Source: Bacteroidia bacterium (GTDB lineage: Bacteria > Bacteroidota > Bacteroidia > NS11-12g > UBA9320). Taken from it: a stretch of 33,981 nucleotides of DNA. The notes beneath the pieces are model-generated. The model was not told the origin of the DNA, made no database searches, and was given only the letters and a program-made list of their open reading frames with translations. Shown here piece after piece: positions 19,100 to 27,647 of the stretch (positions within the stretch are counted from its first letter, which is position 1; each line of letters opens with the position of its first letter). The DNA lies in contig JAFMCI010000001.1 in assembly GCA_017857855.1 (NCBI GenBank), positions 1-33,981 on the forward strand. The letters are read 5' to 3'. The translations under genes were made by a program, and so were the position numbers.

Positions 19100-20097
19100 C
19101 GTATAAGTGCGCTTGCCCAGGTAAATCCACTGCCAAATGCCGCCAAACAAATCAAGTCTCCTTCTTTAACTTTACCAGCTAACTTAGCCTCTGCCAATGC
19201 TATGGGTATAGAAGCAGCGGTTGTATTGCCGTATTTTTGGATGTTGTTAAAGACTTGATCGTCTCTTAAGCCCATCTTTTGTTGTACAAATTGAGAAATA
19301 CGGAGGTTTGCTTGATGTGGTATGAGCAAGTTTATATCAGTGCTTTTTAAATTATTTTGTGTTAAGGCTTCACCTATTACCTGCGGAAATCGGGTAACTG
19401 CATGCTTGAAAACAAACGTTCCGTTCATATATGGATAAATGGCCTCGTCGTCTTTTCCTGCACCATCTATTATTTCAGGGACCCATCGTCGTGTGCTTGG
19501 CCCAATTAGCGTAAGCTCCTCTGCAAATTCACCTTGCGAATGCAAGTGCGTAGAGAGGATACCTCTATCAGCGTTTGGACTTTTAGATACAATTGCTGCC
19601 CCTGCTCCATCGCCAAAAATAACAGTTACTCCGCGTCCTTTAGTGGATTTATCAAGACCGCCGCTATGATATTCAGAGCCCACTACCAGAATATTTTTAT
19701 ACATGCCTGTTTTGATGTATTGGTCTGCTATAGACAGGGCGTATACAAAACCACTGCATTGATTTCGTACATCTAAGGCACCTATGGTGTCTAGTCCTAA
19801 GTCTTTTTGAAGTGTAACACCAGGTCCAGGAAAATAGTAATCCGGACTTAAGGTAGCGAATATGATAAAATCTATTTCAGTTTTATCTATTCCAGCATCA
19901 GCAATGGCATTTTTGGATGCTTCAAGAGCCATAGAAGATGTGCTCTCACTGTTATCTTTAATCCAACGTCTTTCATTAATACCCGTCCGCTCAACGATCC
20001 ACTCGTTGTTGGTGTCCATTAAGGTAGCAAGGTCATCGTTGGTTACAACATTGCTAGGAACATAATAGCCCATGCCTTTTATTATCGCACTATTCAT
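19093..20097 (-). CDS. fabH: 3-oxoacyl-ACP synthase III (FabH)
   Basis: IKGMGYYVPSNVVTNDDLATLMDTNNEWIVERTGINERRW; DVRNQCSGFVYAL (catalytic Cys); LIPHQANLRI; KYGNTTAASIPIAL. Confidence 0.92.
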   Translation of the reverse strand: MNSAIIKGMGYYVPSNVVTNDDLATLMDTNNEWIVERTGINERRWIKDNSESTSSMALEASKNAIADAGIDKTEIDFIIFATLSPDYYFPGPGVTLQKDLGLDTIGALDVRNQCSGFVYALSIADQYIKTGMYKNILVVGSEYHSGGLDKSTKGRGVTVIFGDGAGAAIVSKSPNADRGILSTHLHSQGEFAEELTLIGPSTRRWVPEIIDGAGKDDEAIYPYMNGTFVFKHAVTRFPQVIGEALTQNNLKSTDINLLIPHQANLRISQFVQQKMGLRDDQVFNNIQKYGNTTAASIPIALAEAKLAGKVKEGDLICLAAFGSGFTWASALIRW

Positions 20098-20150
20098 CGG
20101 TGCAATTTAAGAAGAAAAAATAGAATGCTTTTTAAAAAAGTAATGAAGTT

Positions 20151-23027
20151 TTAGCTCAGCTTACGCGCTACTTCTACCTCACGGAAACCTTCTATAAGGT
20201 CATACAGTTCAAGATCATTGTAGTTTTTAATTTGAATACCGCATTCGAAGCCTTTACCTATTTCTTTGGCGTCATCTTTAAATCGCTTCAATGCTTCTAT
20301 TTCTCCAGTATAAATTACTACGTTGTTACGGATAAGTCTAACCTTATTGCTTCTATACATCTTTCCTTCTGTTTGCATACAGCCGGCTATGGTTCCTACT
20401 TTAGTGATTTTGAATACCTCACGTACCTCCGCAGTACCAGTTATTTCCTCTTTTAAGTCTGGAGCTAACATACCTTCCATGGCAGCTTTAATCTCTTCTA
20501 TAGCTTGGTATATAATGCTGTATTGCTTTATCTCAACACCTTCATTTTCAGCTAGTTTTTTAGCTGATGGCATTGGCCTAACTTGGAAACCGATTACGAT
20601 TGCGTCAGAAGCTTTGGCTAAAAGGACGTCATTATCTGTAATTGGTCCTACAGATTTTTGTATAATCTTAACTTCTATCTCTTCGGTAGAAAGTCTGAGT
20701 AATGAATCAGAAAGTGCCTCACTACTGCCATCCACGTCTGCTTTAATTATTAATTTAAGCTCTTGGAAATTACCTATAGCCAGTCGTTTACCAATAGTAT
20801 CTAGCGTAAGCATAGAGGTAGTTCGTATAGACTGCTCTCTTTGTAACTGCTCTCGTTTATTGGCTATTTCCTTTGCTTGAGCTTCATCAGAAAGTACTTG
20901 GAACGTTTCACCTGCTGCAGGTGCCGCAGAGAACCCTAGAATAGACACTGGTGAAGATGGTCCTGCCATTTTCATTGCTTGTCCCCTCTCATTGAACATC
21001 GCTTTCACACGTGCAAAATGTTGTCCAGCAATCAGTGCATCACCCACTTTAAGCGTTCCTTCGCTTATAAGAACCGAAGCAACTACACCTCTTCCTTTTT
21101 CTATCTTAGCCTCTAGTACTGCGCCTTTTGCATTCTTGTTAGCATTCGCTTTTAGTTCAAGTAATTCGGCTTCTAAACTTACTTTTACAAGTAGTTCTTC
21201 AATATTGAGTCCTTTTTTAGCAGAAATTTCTTGACACTGATACTTGCCTCCCCATTCCTCTACTAATATATTCATGGCAGATAACCCTTCTCTTACTCTA
21301 TCAGGGTTTGCTCCATCTTTATCTATTTTATTGATCGCAAAAACAATAGGAACATTAGCTGCTTGCGCATGGCTAATTGCCTCTTTTGTTTGTGGCATTA
21401 TGGTATCGTCAGCAGCAATTACGATAATAGCTACGTCTGTCACTTTTGCTCCTCGGGCACGCATTGCTGTAAAAGCCTCGTGACCAGGTGTGTCTATAAA
21501 AGTCATTTTCTGACCCGTTTTCAACTTAACTTCGTAAGCTGCAACGTGCTGCGTTATGCCTCCAGCTTCACCTGCGATAACATTTGCTTTCCGTATGTAA
21601 TCTAATAATGAAGTCTTACCGTGATCCACGTGACCCATTACCGTAACAATTGGATGTCTCGGTTTTAGATCCTCTTCTCGATCGTCCTCTTGCTCTATCT
21701 CGATGGTTTCGTCAGCGTCTACGAAGTTTACTTCGTATTCGAATTCTTCTGCAACTATTTGAATCGTTTCAGCATCAAGTCGTTGATTGATGGAAACCAT
21801 CATACCAAGGGAGAAACAAGCACCTATGATTTCGTTTACATTTACATCCATCATATTTGCAAGGTCATTTGCGGTAACAAACTCTGTTACTGATAGAATT
21901 TTACTTTCGACGATATCCTGAAGTTGTTTTTCTTCCCACTTTTTCTTGTGCTCTTCTCTTCTGAATTTCCTAGCTTTTTGTCTAACCTTACCACCGTGAT
22001 TTGGGGCTTGCTTAGAAGAAGTCATGTTAGCTAAAGTTTTCTTAATCTTATCCTGAATCTCTTTTTGAGTTATTTCAGTTTTTTCATGACTTGGGCCAGT
22101 TCCACTTCCAGTGCCGGGACGTGTTCCGGGTTTATCGGGACGTACTTTATCAGGGCTTATTTTTTCGCCACGTATACGTTTACGTTTTTGCTTTGGCTCA
22201 TTAGCGTCTCTAGTACGGGTTTTCTTAACTACAGGTTTTATTTCAACTTTACCTAAAACCGTTGTTCCTTCCAATTTCGAGTACTCTGTTTTGATCTCAA
22301 CAGGTTCAAGTACTTCTGGAACTGCCGGAGTTGGCACAACAGGAGTTTCTGATTTATTTAAATTCTCAGTGCCTTGGCTTTGTTTTGACTTCTGTGTTTT
22401 TGAAGTAGTTTTTTCAGCTTCTTTCTTACCTGACTTAGATTCTTTTTTCTTGGGCGTATCTAATTTTATACTTCCAAGAATCTTTAGGCTTCCAGCTTCT
22501 TGTACAATCTCTGGAATAGGTGCTGGATCAAGGGTAATTGCTTCGGGTGTACTTTCTAATTTAACAACTTCTTCAGCTTCAGCGGGTATAATTACCTCTG
22601 GTTGCGGAATTTCTTCAACCACTATAGTTTCAGGAACAACTTTAGTTACCTCAGGCTCACTGGTCGCTTCGCTGTTATCTGAAGCTTCAAATTTCGGTAT
22701 GAATTTCGAAGATGTATCTTTTACAAAAAAAGTTGGTTCTGGGGTGAATTCCTGTTTCGGCGGATCAACTTTTTTAGTTTCAACTATTTCTGCAGTTTTA
22801 GCATCCTTCCGAATGTTTATTTCCAGTTGTTGTGATTCCTCCTTAGCTTGCTTATCTTTTTGATAAAAACTGAGCAAGTCTTGATACATGGCTTCATCCA
22901 GTTTTGCTGTGATTTTTTGCTCCACATCAAAACCTTTGTCTGCAAGGTGATCTACGATAGTTTTCCAACTAACGTTGAACTCTGTAGCAACCTTATTTAT
23001 TCTATATGTCTTATTATTATCAGCCAT
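20151..23027 (-). CDS. infB: Translation initiation factor IF-2
   Basis: [50 protein letters not shown]; basic/PE-rich N-terminal extension with an IF2_N-like start. Confidence 0.97.
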   Translation of the reverse strand: MADNNKTYRINKVATEFNVSWKTIVDHLADKGFDVEQKITAKLDEAMYQDLLSFYQKDKQAKEESQQLEINIRKDAKTAEIVETKKVDPPKQEFTPEPTFFVKDTSSKFIPKFEASDNSEATSEPEVTKVVPETIVVEEIPQPEVIIPAEAEEVVKLESTPEAITLDPAPIPEIVQEAGSLKILGSIKLDTPKKKESKSGKKEAEKTTSKTQKSKQSQGTENLNKSETPVVPTPAVPEVLEPVEIKTEYSKLEGTTVLGKVEIKPVVKKTRTRDANEPKQKRKRIRGEKISPDKVRPDKPGTRPGTGSGTGPSHEKTEITQKEIQDKIKKTLANMTSSKQAPNHGGKVRQKARKFRREEHKKKWEEKQLQDIVESKILSVTEFVTANDLANMMDVNVNEIIGACFSLGMMVSINQRLDAETIQIVAEEFEYEVNFVDADETIEIEQEDDREEDLKPRHPIVTVMGHVDHGKTSLLDYIRKANVIAGEAGGITQHVAAYEVKLKTGQKMTFIDTPGHEAFTAMRARGAKVTDVAIIVIAADDTIMPQTKEAISHAQAANVPIVFAINKIDKDGANPDRVREGLSAMNILVEEWGGKYQCQEISAKKGLNIEELLVKVSLEAELLELKANANKNAKGAVLEAKIEKGRGVVASVLISEGTLKVGDALIAGQHFARVKAMFNERGQAMKMAGPSSPVSILGFSAAPAAGETFQVLSDEAQAKEIANKREQLQREQSIRTTSMLTLDTIGKRLAIGNFQELKLIIKADVDGSSEALSDSLLRLSTEEIEVKIIQKSVGPITDNDVLLAKASDAIVIGFQVRPMPSAKKLAENEGVEIKQYSIIYQAIEEIKAAMEGMLAPDLKEEITGTAEVREVFKITKVGTIAGCMQTEGKMYRSNKVRLIRNNVVIYTGEIEALKRFKDDAKEIGKGFECGIQIKNYNDLELYDLIEGFREVEVARKLS

Positions 23028-23049
23028 CTATTGCTAAGCAGTGTTCGAA

Positions 23050-23079
23050 AATAATACTTTAATGGTTTAAAGTATTATT
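23050..23079 (-). repeat. Perfect 13-bp inverted repeat (hairpin) between nusA and infB, overlapping the nusA stop codon
   Basis: AATAATACTTTAA-TGGT-TTAAAGTATTATT on the plus strand; on the transcript strand the stem is followed by UUCG, giving a terminal UUUU. Confidence 0.85.
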
Positions 23080-24313
23080 ATTCAAATTCTGCTTCTAGTA
23101 TTTTCTTAATTTCTTCAATTGTTTCCTTCTCTAACTCAGTGCGTGATACCAAATCTGCGTCACTCATTTCAAGTACACTTTTTGCCGTATCTAGACCGAT
23201 GCCCTTCAGCTCATCTATAATCCAAGCATCTATTTCGTCTACAAATTCGTCTAAATCAACGTCCATATCCTCGTCTTCGTTAGATTCTCTGTACACGTCG
23301 ATAGTATAACCTACTAATTTACCTGCAAGTTTAATATTGTGTCCTCCTTTACCAATAGCAAGTGATACTTGATCTGCGGGTAAGAATACGTCTGCTTTTC
23401 CTGTTTTGTCATCTAGAGTAATGCTGGATACTTTTGCAGGGCTTAAGCTTCTTTGTATAAGCAACTGAATGTTAGAAGTGTAGTTAATAACGTCTATGTT
23501 TTCATTTTTCAATTCTCTAACAATGCCGTGTATTCTACTACCTTTCATACCTACGCACGCACCCACTGGATCTATGCGGTCATCGTAGCTTTCTACAGCT
23601 ACTTTGGCACGTTCTCCAGGCTCTCTTACTATTTTTTTAACGGTAATTAACCCATCAAGAATTTCAGGTACTTCTAGTTCAAATAAACGCTCAAGAAACT
23701 CTGGAGCTGTTCTACTCAAGATAATCTTAGGGTTTGAATTGTACATTTCAACGCGAAGTACCACAGCACGCATGCTATCTCCTTTTTTGAAGAAATCTCT
23801 TGGAATCATTTCTCTTTTTGGAAGAATAAGTTCATTTCCTTCGTCATCCAAGATCATGATTTCGTTTTTCCAAATTTGGTAAACCTCACCAGTTACTATT
23901 TCACCAACTCTATCTTTATATTTTTTATAGAATTCGTCTTTTTCTAACTCTAGCACTCTAGATAAAAGTGTTTGTCTGGCAGTAAGAATTGTTCTGCGAC
24001 CAAACTCAGCCATATCAATTTCTTGAATAGCTTCTTCACCTATTTCATAGTCAGCTTCTATTTTTTTAGCATCTTCTATGGTTATTTCTTTATTGGGATC
24101 TTCTACTTCACCCATGTCCACAATCTCTCTATTCCTGTATATTTCAAGGTCACCATTGTCAGTATTAACGATAACGTCAAAATTATCATCAGAACCATAT
24201 TTTTTTCTAATCATGGTTCTAAATACGTCTTCGAGTACCCTCATCATGGTGGCTCGATCGATGTTTTTGAATTCTTTGAATTCCGAGAAAGATTCTACTA
24301 ATTGTAAGCTCAT
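23078..24313 (-). CDS. nusA: Transcription termination/antitermination factor NusA
   Basis: Start MSLQLVESFSEFKEFKNID; S1 region; VGACVGMKGSRIHGIVRELKNENIDVINY and LPADQVSLAIGKGGHNIKLAGKLVGYTIDV (KH domains). Confidence 0.96.
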   Translation of the reverse strand: MSLQLVESFSEFKEFKNIDRATMMRVLEDVFRTMIRKKYGSDDNFDVIVNTDNGDLEIYRNREIVDMGEVEDPNKEITIEDAKKIEADYEIGEEAIQEIDMAEFGRRTILTARQTLLSRVLELEKDEFYKKYKDRVGEIVTGEVYQIWKNEIMILDDEGNELILPKREMIPRDFFKKGDSMRAVVLRVEMYNSNPKIILSRTAPEFLERLFELEVPEILDGLITVKKIVREPGERAKVAVESYDDRIDPVGACVGMKGSRIHGIVRELKNENIDVINYTSNIQLLIQRSLSPAKVSSITLDDKTGKADVFLPADQVSLAIGKGGHNIKLAGKLVGYTIDVYRESNEDEDMDVDLDEFVDEIDAWIIDELKGIGLDTAKSVLEMSDADLVSRTELEKETIEEIKKILEAEFE

Positions 24314-24315
24314 TT

Positions 24316-24771
24316 CTATTTTCGTTTAAAGGATATTTTTACTGTGCTGTTATTTATTTTTTCAAACAGTATTGTTTGTAGTTCTGTTTTGTTTTTGCCC
24401 ATAGTTTTAAGTATGGTTATCGTCTCGTCGTTTACTTCTGTTAGCTCACCTTCTACGATTTCGTCATCACACGTTACGATAAGATCACGACCAATATGCT
24501 GGTTATATTGACGAATGTCAATGAGCGGTTGATCTGTTCCAGGAGAAGATATTTCATAACGGATTGGTGTTTCGTCTAAATATTCTTCGTCTAGTATTCG
24601 TGATACTTTTCGGCTAAGGCGGGTACATAACTTTATATCCACTCCATTCTCGCCATCAATGTAAAATCGCATACTTGTTTCAGCTTGGTTAGCATCTATG
24701 CCTACCAAAAAACAATTGGTTTCTACCAATTCTTCTTCAATGATCTTAGTTATCAGCTGTTTTAAACTCAA
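24316..24771 (-). CDS. rimP: Ribosome maturation factor RimP
   Basis: FYIDGENGVDIKLCTRLSRKVSRILDEEYLDETPIRYEISSPGTDQPL; 2 nt upstream of nusA. TTG start (in-frame stop upstream, no ATG). Confidence 0.9.
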   Translation of the reverse strand: MSLKQLITKIIEEELVETNCFLVGIDANQAETSMRFYIDGENGVDIKLCTRLSRKVSRILDEEYLDETPIRYEISSPGTDQPLIDIRQYNQHIGRDLIVTCDDEIVEGELTEVNDETITILKTMGKNKTELQTILFEKINNSTVKISFKRK

Positions 24772-24783
24772 AATTTTTATAAG

Positions 24784-24805
24784 AAAAAAGGGGCTTTAAA
24801 CCCCT
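24784..24805 (-). terminator. Intrinsic-terminator hairpin inside the rimP-nusA-infB 5' leader (candidate attenuator)
   Basis: Minus strand AGGGGTTTAAAGCCCC followed by TTTTTT. Lies between the predicted promoter (24826-24855) and the rimP start (24771). Confidence 0.75.
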
Positions 24806-24825
24806 CTCTATGCTTTTTACTAGCG

Positions 24826-24855
24826 CAAAAGTAACATTATTTAAACAAACACAAA
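24826..24855 (-). promoter_or_regulatory. Bacteroidota-type promoter for rimP-nusA-infB: TTTG-N18-TACTTTTG
   Basis: Minus strand TTTG (24855-24852), 18-nt spacer, TACTTTTG (24833-24826); matches TTTG/TANNTTTG consensus. Confidence 0.7.
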
Positions 24856-24901
24856 AACATATATAAATACTTGCCTTTCACCTCTATTTTTGGTGGCTAA
24901 A

Positions 24902-25711
24902 ATGAAACGTCGAGTAATGATTAATAAAAGCCCCGTACTATATCTTATTTTTTTATGTGTCGTAATAATAATTCTGGCCAATAGTGGTGGTAGTCCAGGT
25001 GGCTATACCGGTTCAAAATCAGACAAAGGCGCAACTTGTGCAAGTAGCGGTGGTTGTCACGCTAGCTCTTCAAGCACTATAACTTCTAGTGAGATGATTT
25101 CTAGTGATATTCCCGCTTCTGGCTATGTTCCAGGCAAACAATATACTGTTATCATGAAAGCAGCCAAGTCTGGTGTCACAAAATTTGGATTTGAAATAAC
25201 ATCGGAAGACAGCTTAGGTAATGGCAAAGGAACTTTTAGCAATACTTCGGAGGTGAATATAAAATCAAATGGAAAGCGAGCAACGCATAAGTCTTCCAAT
25301 AATTCAGGTTCAGGTAGCAAGTCATGGACATTTTCTTGGACGGCTCCCGTCAAAGGTTCTGGTAGTATACATTTTTTTGCCGCAGCTTTAGTAGCCAATA
25401 ATAACGGGAATACATCTGGAGATAACGTTTTAATAGACACCCTTTCAATTGCAGAGGCCAGTATTTCCTCTACCGATTTACTTAATTATGCAAAAATTAA
25501 AATATACCCCAACCCCACTAGTAAAGAATTAACTATTTCAGGCTATACGGGTGCAGCAGACTATACGGCTATTTTTAATTCTACCGGCAATTTGGTTTTC
25601 AAAGAGAACTATTCAACTACCTTGAATATCGCATACTTAGAAGCAGGTGTTTACTACCTTAAAATAGTTTCGGGAACCACTAGCGTAACACGTCCTTTTA
25701 TTAAGAAGTAG
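24902..25711 (+). CDS. Secreted choice-of-anchor V-like (Reeler-like) protein with T9SS type A sorting domain
   Basis: The track uses TTG 24890; ATG 24902 gives MKRRVMINKSPVLYLIFLCVVIIILANS. GATCASSGGCH region, then immunoglobulin-like/Reeler-like segment, then IYPNPTSKELTISGYTG...AGVYYLKIVSGTTSVTRPFIKK. Confidence 0.78.
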   Translation: MKRRVMINKSPVLYLIFLCVVIIILANSGGSPGGYTGSKSDKGATCASSGGCHASSSSTITSSEMISSDIPASGYVPGKQYTVIMKAAKSGVTKFGFEITSEDSLGNGKGTFSNTSEVNIKSNGKRATHKSSNNSGSGSKSWTFSWTAPVKGSGSIHFFAAALVANNNGNTSGDNVLIDTLSIAEASISSTDLLNYAKIKIYPNPTSKELTISGYTGAADYTAIFNSTGNLVFKENYSTTLNIAYLEAGVYYLKIVSGTTSVTRPFIKK

Positions 25712-25749
25712 TTTATGGCAATAACAAGAAGAAATCTAAAAAAAGTTGA

Positions 25750-26646
25750 TCATATCTTTTTTAAGACATAAACGATTGAGCTGCTTTTCTTGAAAAAAAA
25801 TATGGAGTTGAGCAGAGATAAAAGTCCAAGCATCAAGGTTGCAGGCATAAAGCTAAATGACTTTTTGTAGGAAGCGCTAATCAAACAATTATAGAAAGGA
25901 TCCAATGGTAAATTGTGTTCTTTGACAACTTCAAAACCTCTATCCTTTGCAAATTGGGTAAATGTCTCTGAGGTGAAATGCCACAAATGTCGCGGTGTAT
26001 CATACCCATTCCAGTATTTACGGTAATATTTTTCTTCTAAACAAAGATGATTAGGCATGGCAATGATTAGAGTTCCGTCAGCTGTCAGTTTCTGCTTTAG
26101 CATGGCAAAATACTCGTCGTAACTATACACATGCTCAAAAACGTGCCACATGGTAGCTATGTCATATTCATCTTGAATTTCGTTATTCAAAAACTGCGTT
26201 GGAGAGTAGGCCGTTATTCCGAACTTTTCGTTGCAAAGGGCTACCGCTTTATCACTTATTTCTACTCCAGCTACAGCTAGTCCATTTTGCTTCATAAAAT
26301 GAATAAAATAACCAGAACCTGAACCGATGTCGATTAACCTATTGCCCTTAGCGTGTTTTTTTATTAATCCAAGTTTATACCTAAGCATCCATTTTCGAGC
26401 TTGGTGATATACAGTGTTTATAATTCCAGCGCTGCTGTCACTGTGCTCTACGTACTCTTCTGTTTCGTAATAGGGCCCAGCCTGCATTGCGGACGGCGGG
26501 TTGGAGGTAAATCGAAAACCACAAGAATTACAATTCTTAAGATAAAAAACCTCGTTACTTACTAACCAATCGGTTACGGTAAGTTCATCATTAAGTGACG
26601 TACTTCCGCATACAATGCATGCAGAAATTTCTATTTTATTACTCAA
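25750..26646 (-). CDS. Class I SAM-dependent methyltransferase with N-terminal zinc-ribbon
   Basis: ACIVCGSTS...LKNCNSCGFRF (CxxC...CxxC), NRLIDIGSGSGYFIHFMKQNGLAVAGVEIS, DIATMWHVFEHV. Confidence 0.88.
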   Translation of the reverse strand: MSNKIEISACIVCGSTSLNDELTVTDWLVSNEVFYLKNCNSCGFRFTSNPPSAMQAGPYYETEEYVEHSDSSAGIINTVYHQARKWMLRYKLGLIKKHAKGNRLIDIGSGSGYFIHFMKQNGLAVAGVEISDKAVALCNEKFGITAYSPTQFLNNEIQDEYDIATMWHVFEHVYSYDEYFAMLKQKLTADGTLIIAMPNHLCLEEKYYRKYWNGYDTPRHLWHFTSETFTQFAKDRGFEVVKEHNLPLDPFYNCLISASYKKSFSFMPATLMLGLLSLLNSIFFFKKSSSIVYVLKKI

Positions 26647-26678
26647 GGGTATTTTTAAGCTAGTAATAGGTATAGTGA

Positions 26679-27518
26679 CTATTTTTTTCTCATGTTACGC
26701 AATGTACGATACAGTGCGGGAGGCATTATATCTACAGCAAGATTTACTAAGCCATTGTATGCTTTCATGGATACAGAGTCGACCCCTTTGCGCTCTTTAA
26801 AAAGTGTGGTATGGTCCTCTAAGCCATCATTTACTTCTTCTTTAGGCCTGCCGTTGGTGTAATAATATAAGGCTAAGGACTTTCTGCTTCTATCTTCTGG
26901 GCAATTAAGCTTGTCGGGATGTCCGTGAAAACTATAATCTGTTGTAGAAAACATAGCGACACGATTAAAAATGGGCAAAATTTTAGCGCGGCTTTCAGAC
27001 ATATCTGTTTTCCAGAGTTCAAAATGGCCACCATATTCTTCTTTCCAATCTTTATTTAAGTAAATCAAAAAGTTTAGTCTGCGGTCTAAGCCAAGGGTAC
27101 GATGCTTATTAAAATCAGCATGTATTTTTAACATGCCTCCTGGTTTTATTTGATGACAACCTCCTCCTTCAAAATAAGGATCTGCTATTAGGTTGGTAAT
27201 ACCGGAAAGATCACTTAAAAACATCAAAAAAGGCTCTGAATTGAGAAAATGCATTAAAACTTTAGTTTTGGGTCCAAACTTTTGTTCACCTCTACTAGCC
27301 AGTTTTATTTCATTGGGGTTGCTGTACTGTATATCGCTTTTATCTCCGAGTTCAGGAAACTCAGATAGCACATCACTTAGAAATTCTTCGTTAAAAAAAT
27401 CGTCGAAGTATATGCTAGGAAAAGGATCGGCGTTTTGATAACTAGAGGCTTGTGATTTAGCGAAATCAATAAGTTCTTCATAGTTTTTATTCAATATGGT
27501 GTAATCTCCAATTAACAT
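26679..27518 (-). CDS. 2OG-Fe(II) oxygenase (prolyl 4-hydroxylase-like)
   Basis: GGCHQIKPGGMLKIHADFNKH (HxD), RRLNFLIYLNKDWKEEYGGHFELW, TTDYSFHGHPDKLNCPEDRSRKSLALYYYTNG (distal His, Arg). Confidence 0.85.
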   Translation of the reverse strand: MLIGDYTILNKNYEELIDFAKSQASSYQNADPFPSIYFDDFFNEEFLSDVLSEFPELGDKSDIQYSNPNEIKLASRGEQKFGPKTKVLMHFLNSEPFLMFLSDLSGITNLIADPYFEGGGCHQIKPGGMLKIHADFNKHRTLGLDRRLNFLIYLNKDWKEEYGGHFELWKTDMSESRAKILPIFNRVAMFSTTDYSFHGHPDKLNCPEDRSRKSLALYYYTNGRPKEEVNDGLEDHTTLFKERKGVDSVSMKAYNGLVNLAVDIMPPALYRTLRNMRKK

Positions 27519-27647
27519 TTATGTCCTAATTTTATGGTCAAAAATAACGCCTTTCTACGCTTCTAAAAAATGAATACATAATTTTTCAAAAACAGAACGT
27601 TATAAATCTTTATTTTCGCCGTTTAACAAAAGACGTATCAAACTAGA

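Noticed and set aside
20323-20880. 185-aa plus-strand ORF opposite infB
   Set aside because: Antisense shadow of the conserved IF-2 C-terminal domains; no independent coding evidence.
22111-22863. 250-aa plus-strand ORF opposite infB
   Set aside because: Mirror ORF of the low-complexity, codon-biased infB N-terminal region; Ser/Thr/Gly-rich and no recognisable domain.
25733-25765. A/T-rich imperfect inverted repeat between convergent genes (AAAAAAGTTGATCATATCTTTTTT)
   Set aside because: Almost no GC in the stem and mismatched; could be chance in a low-GC genome.
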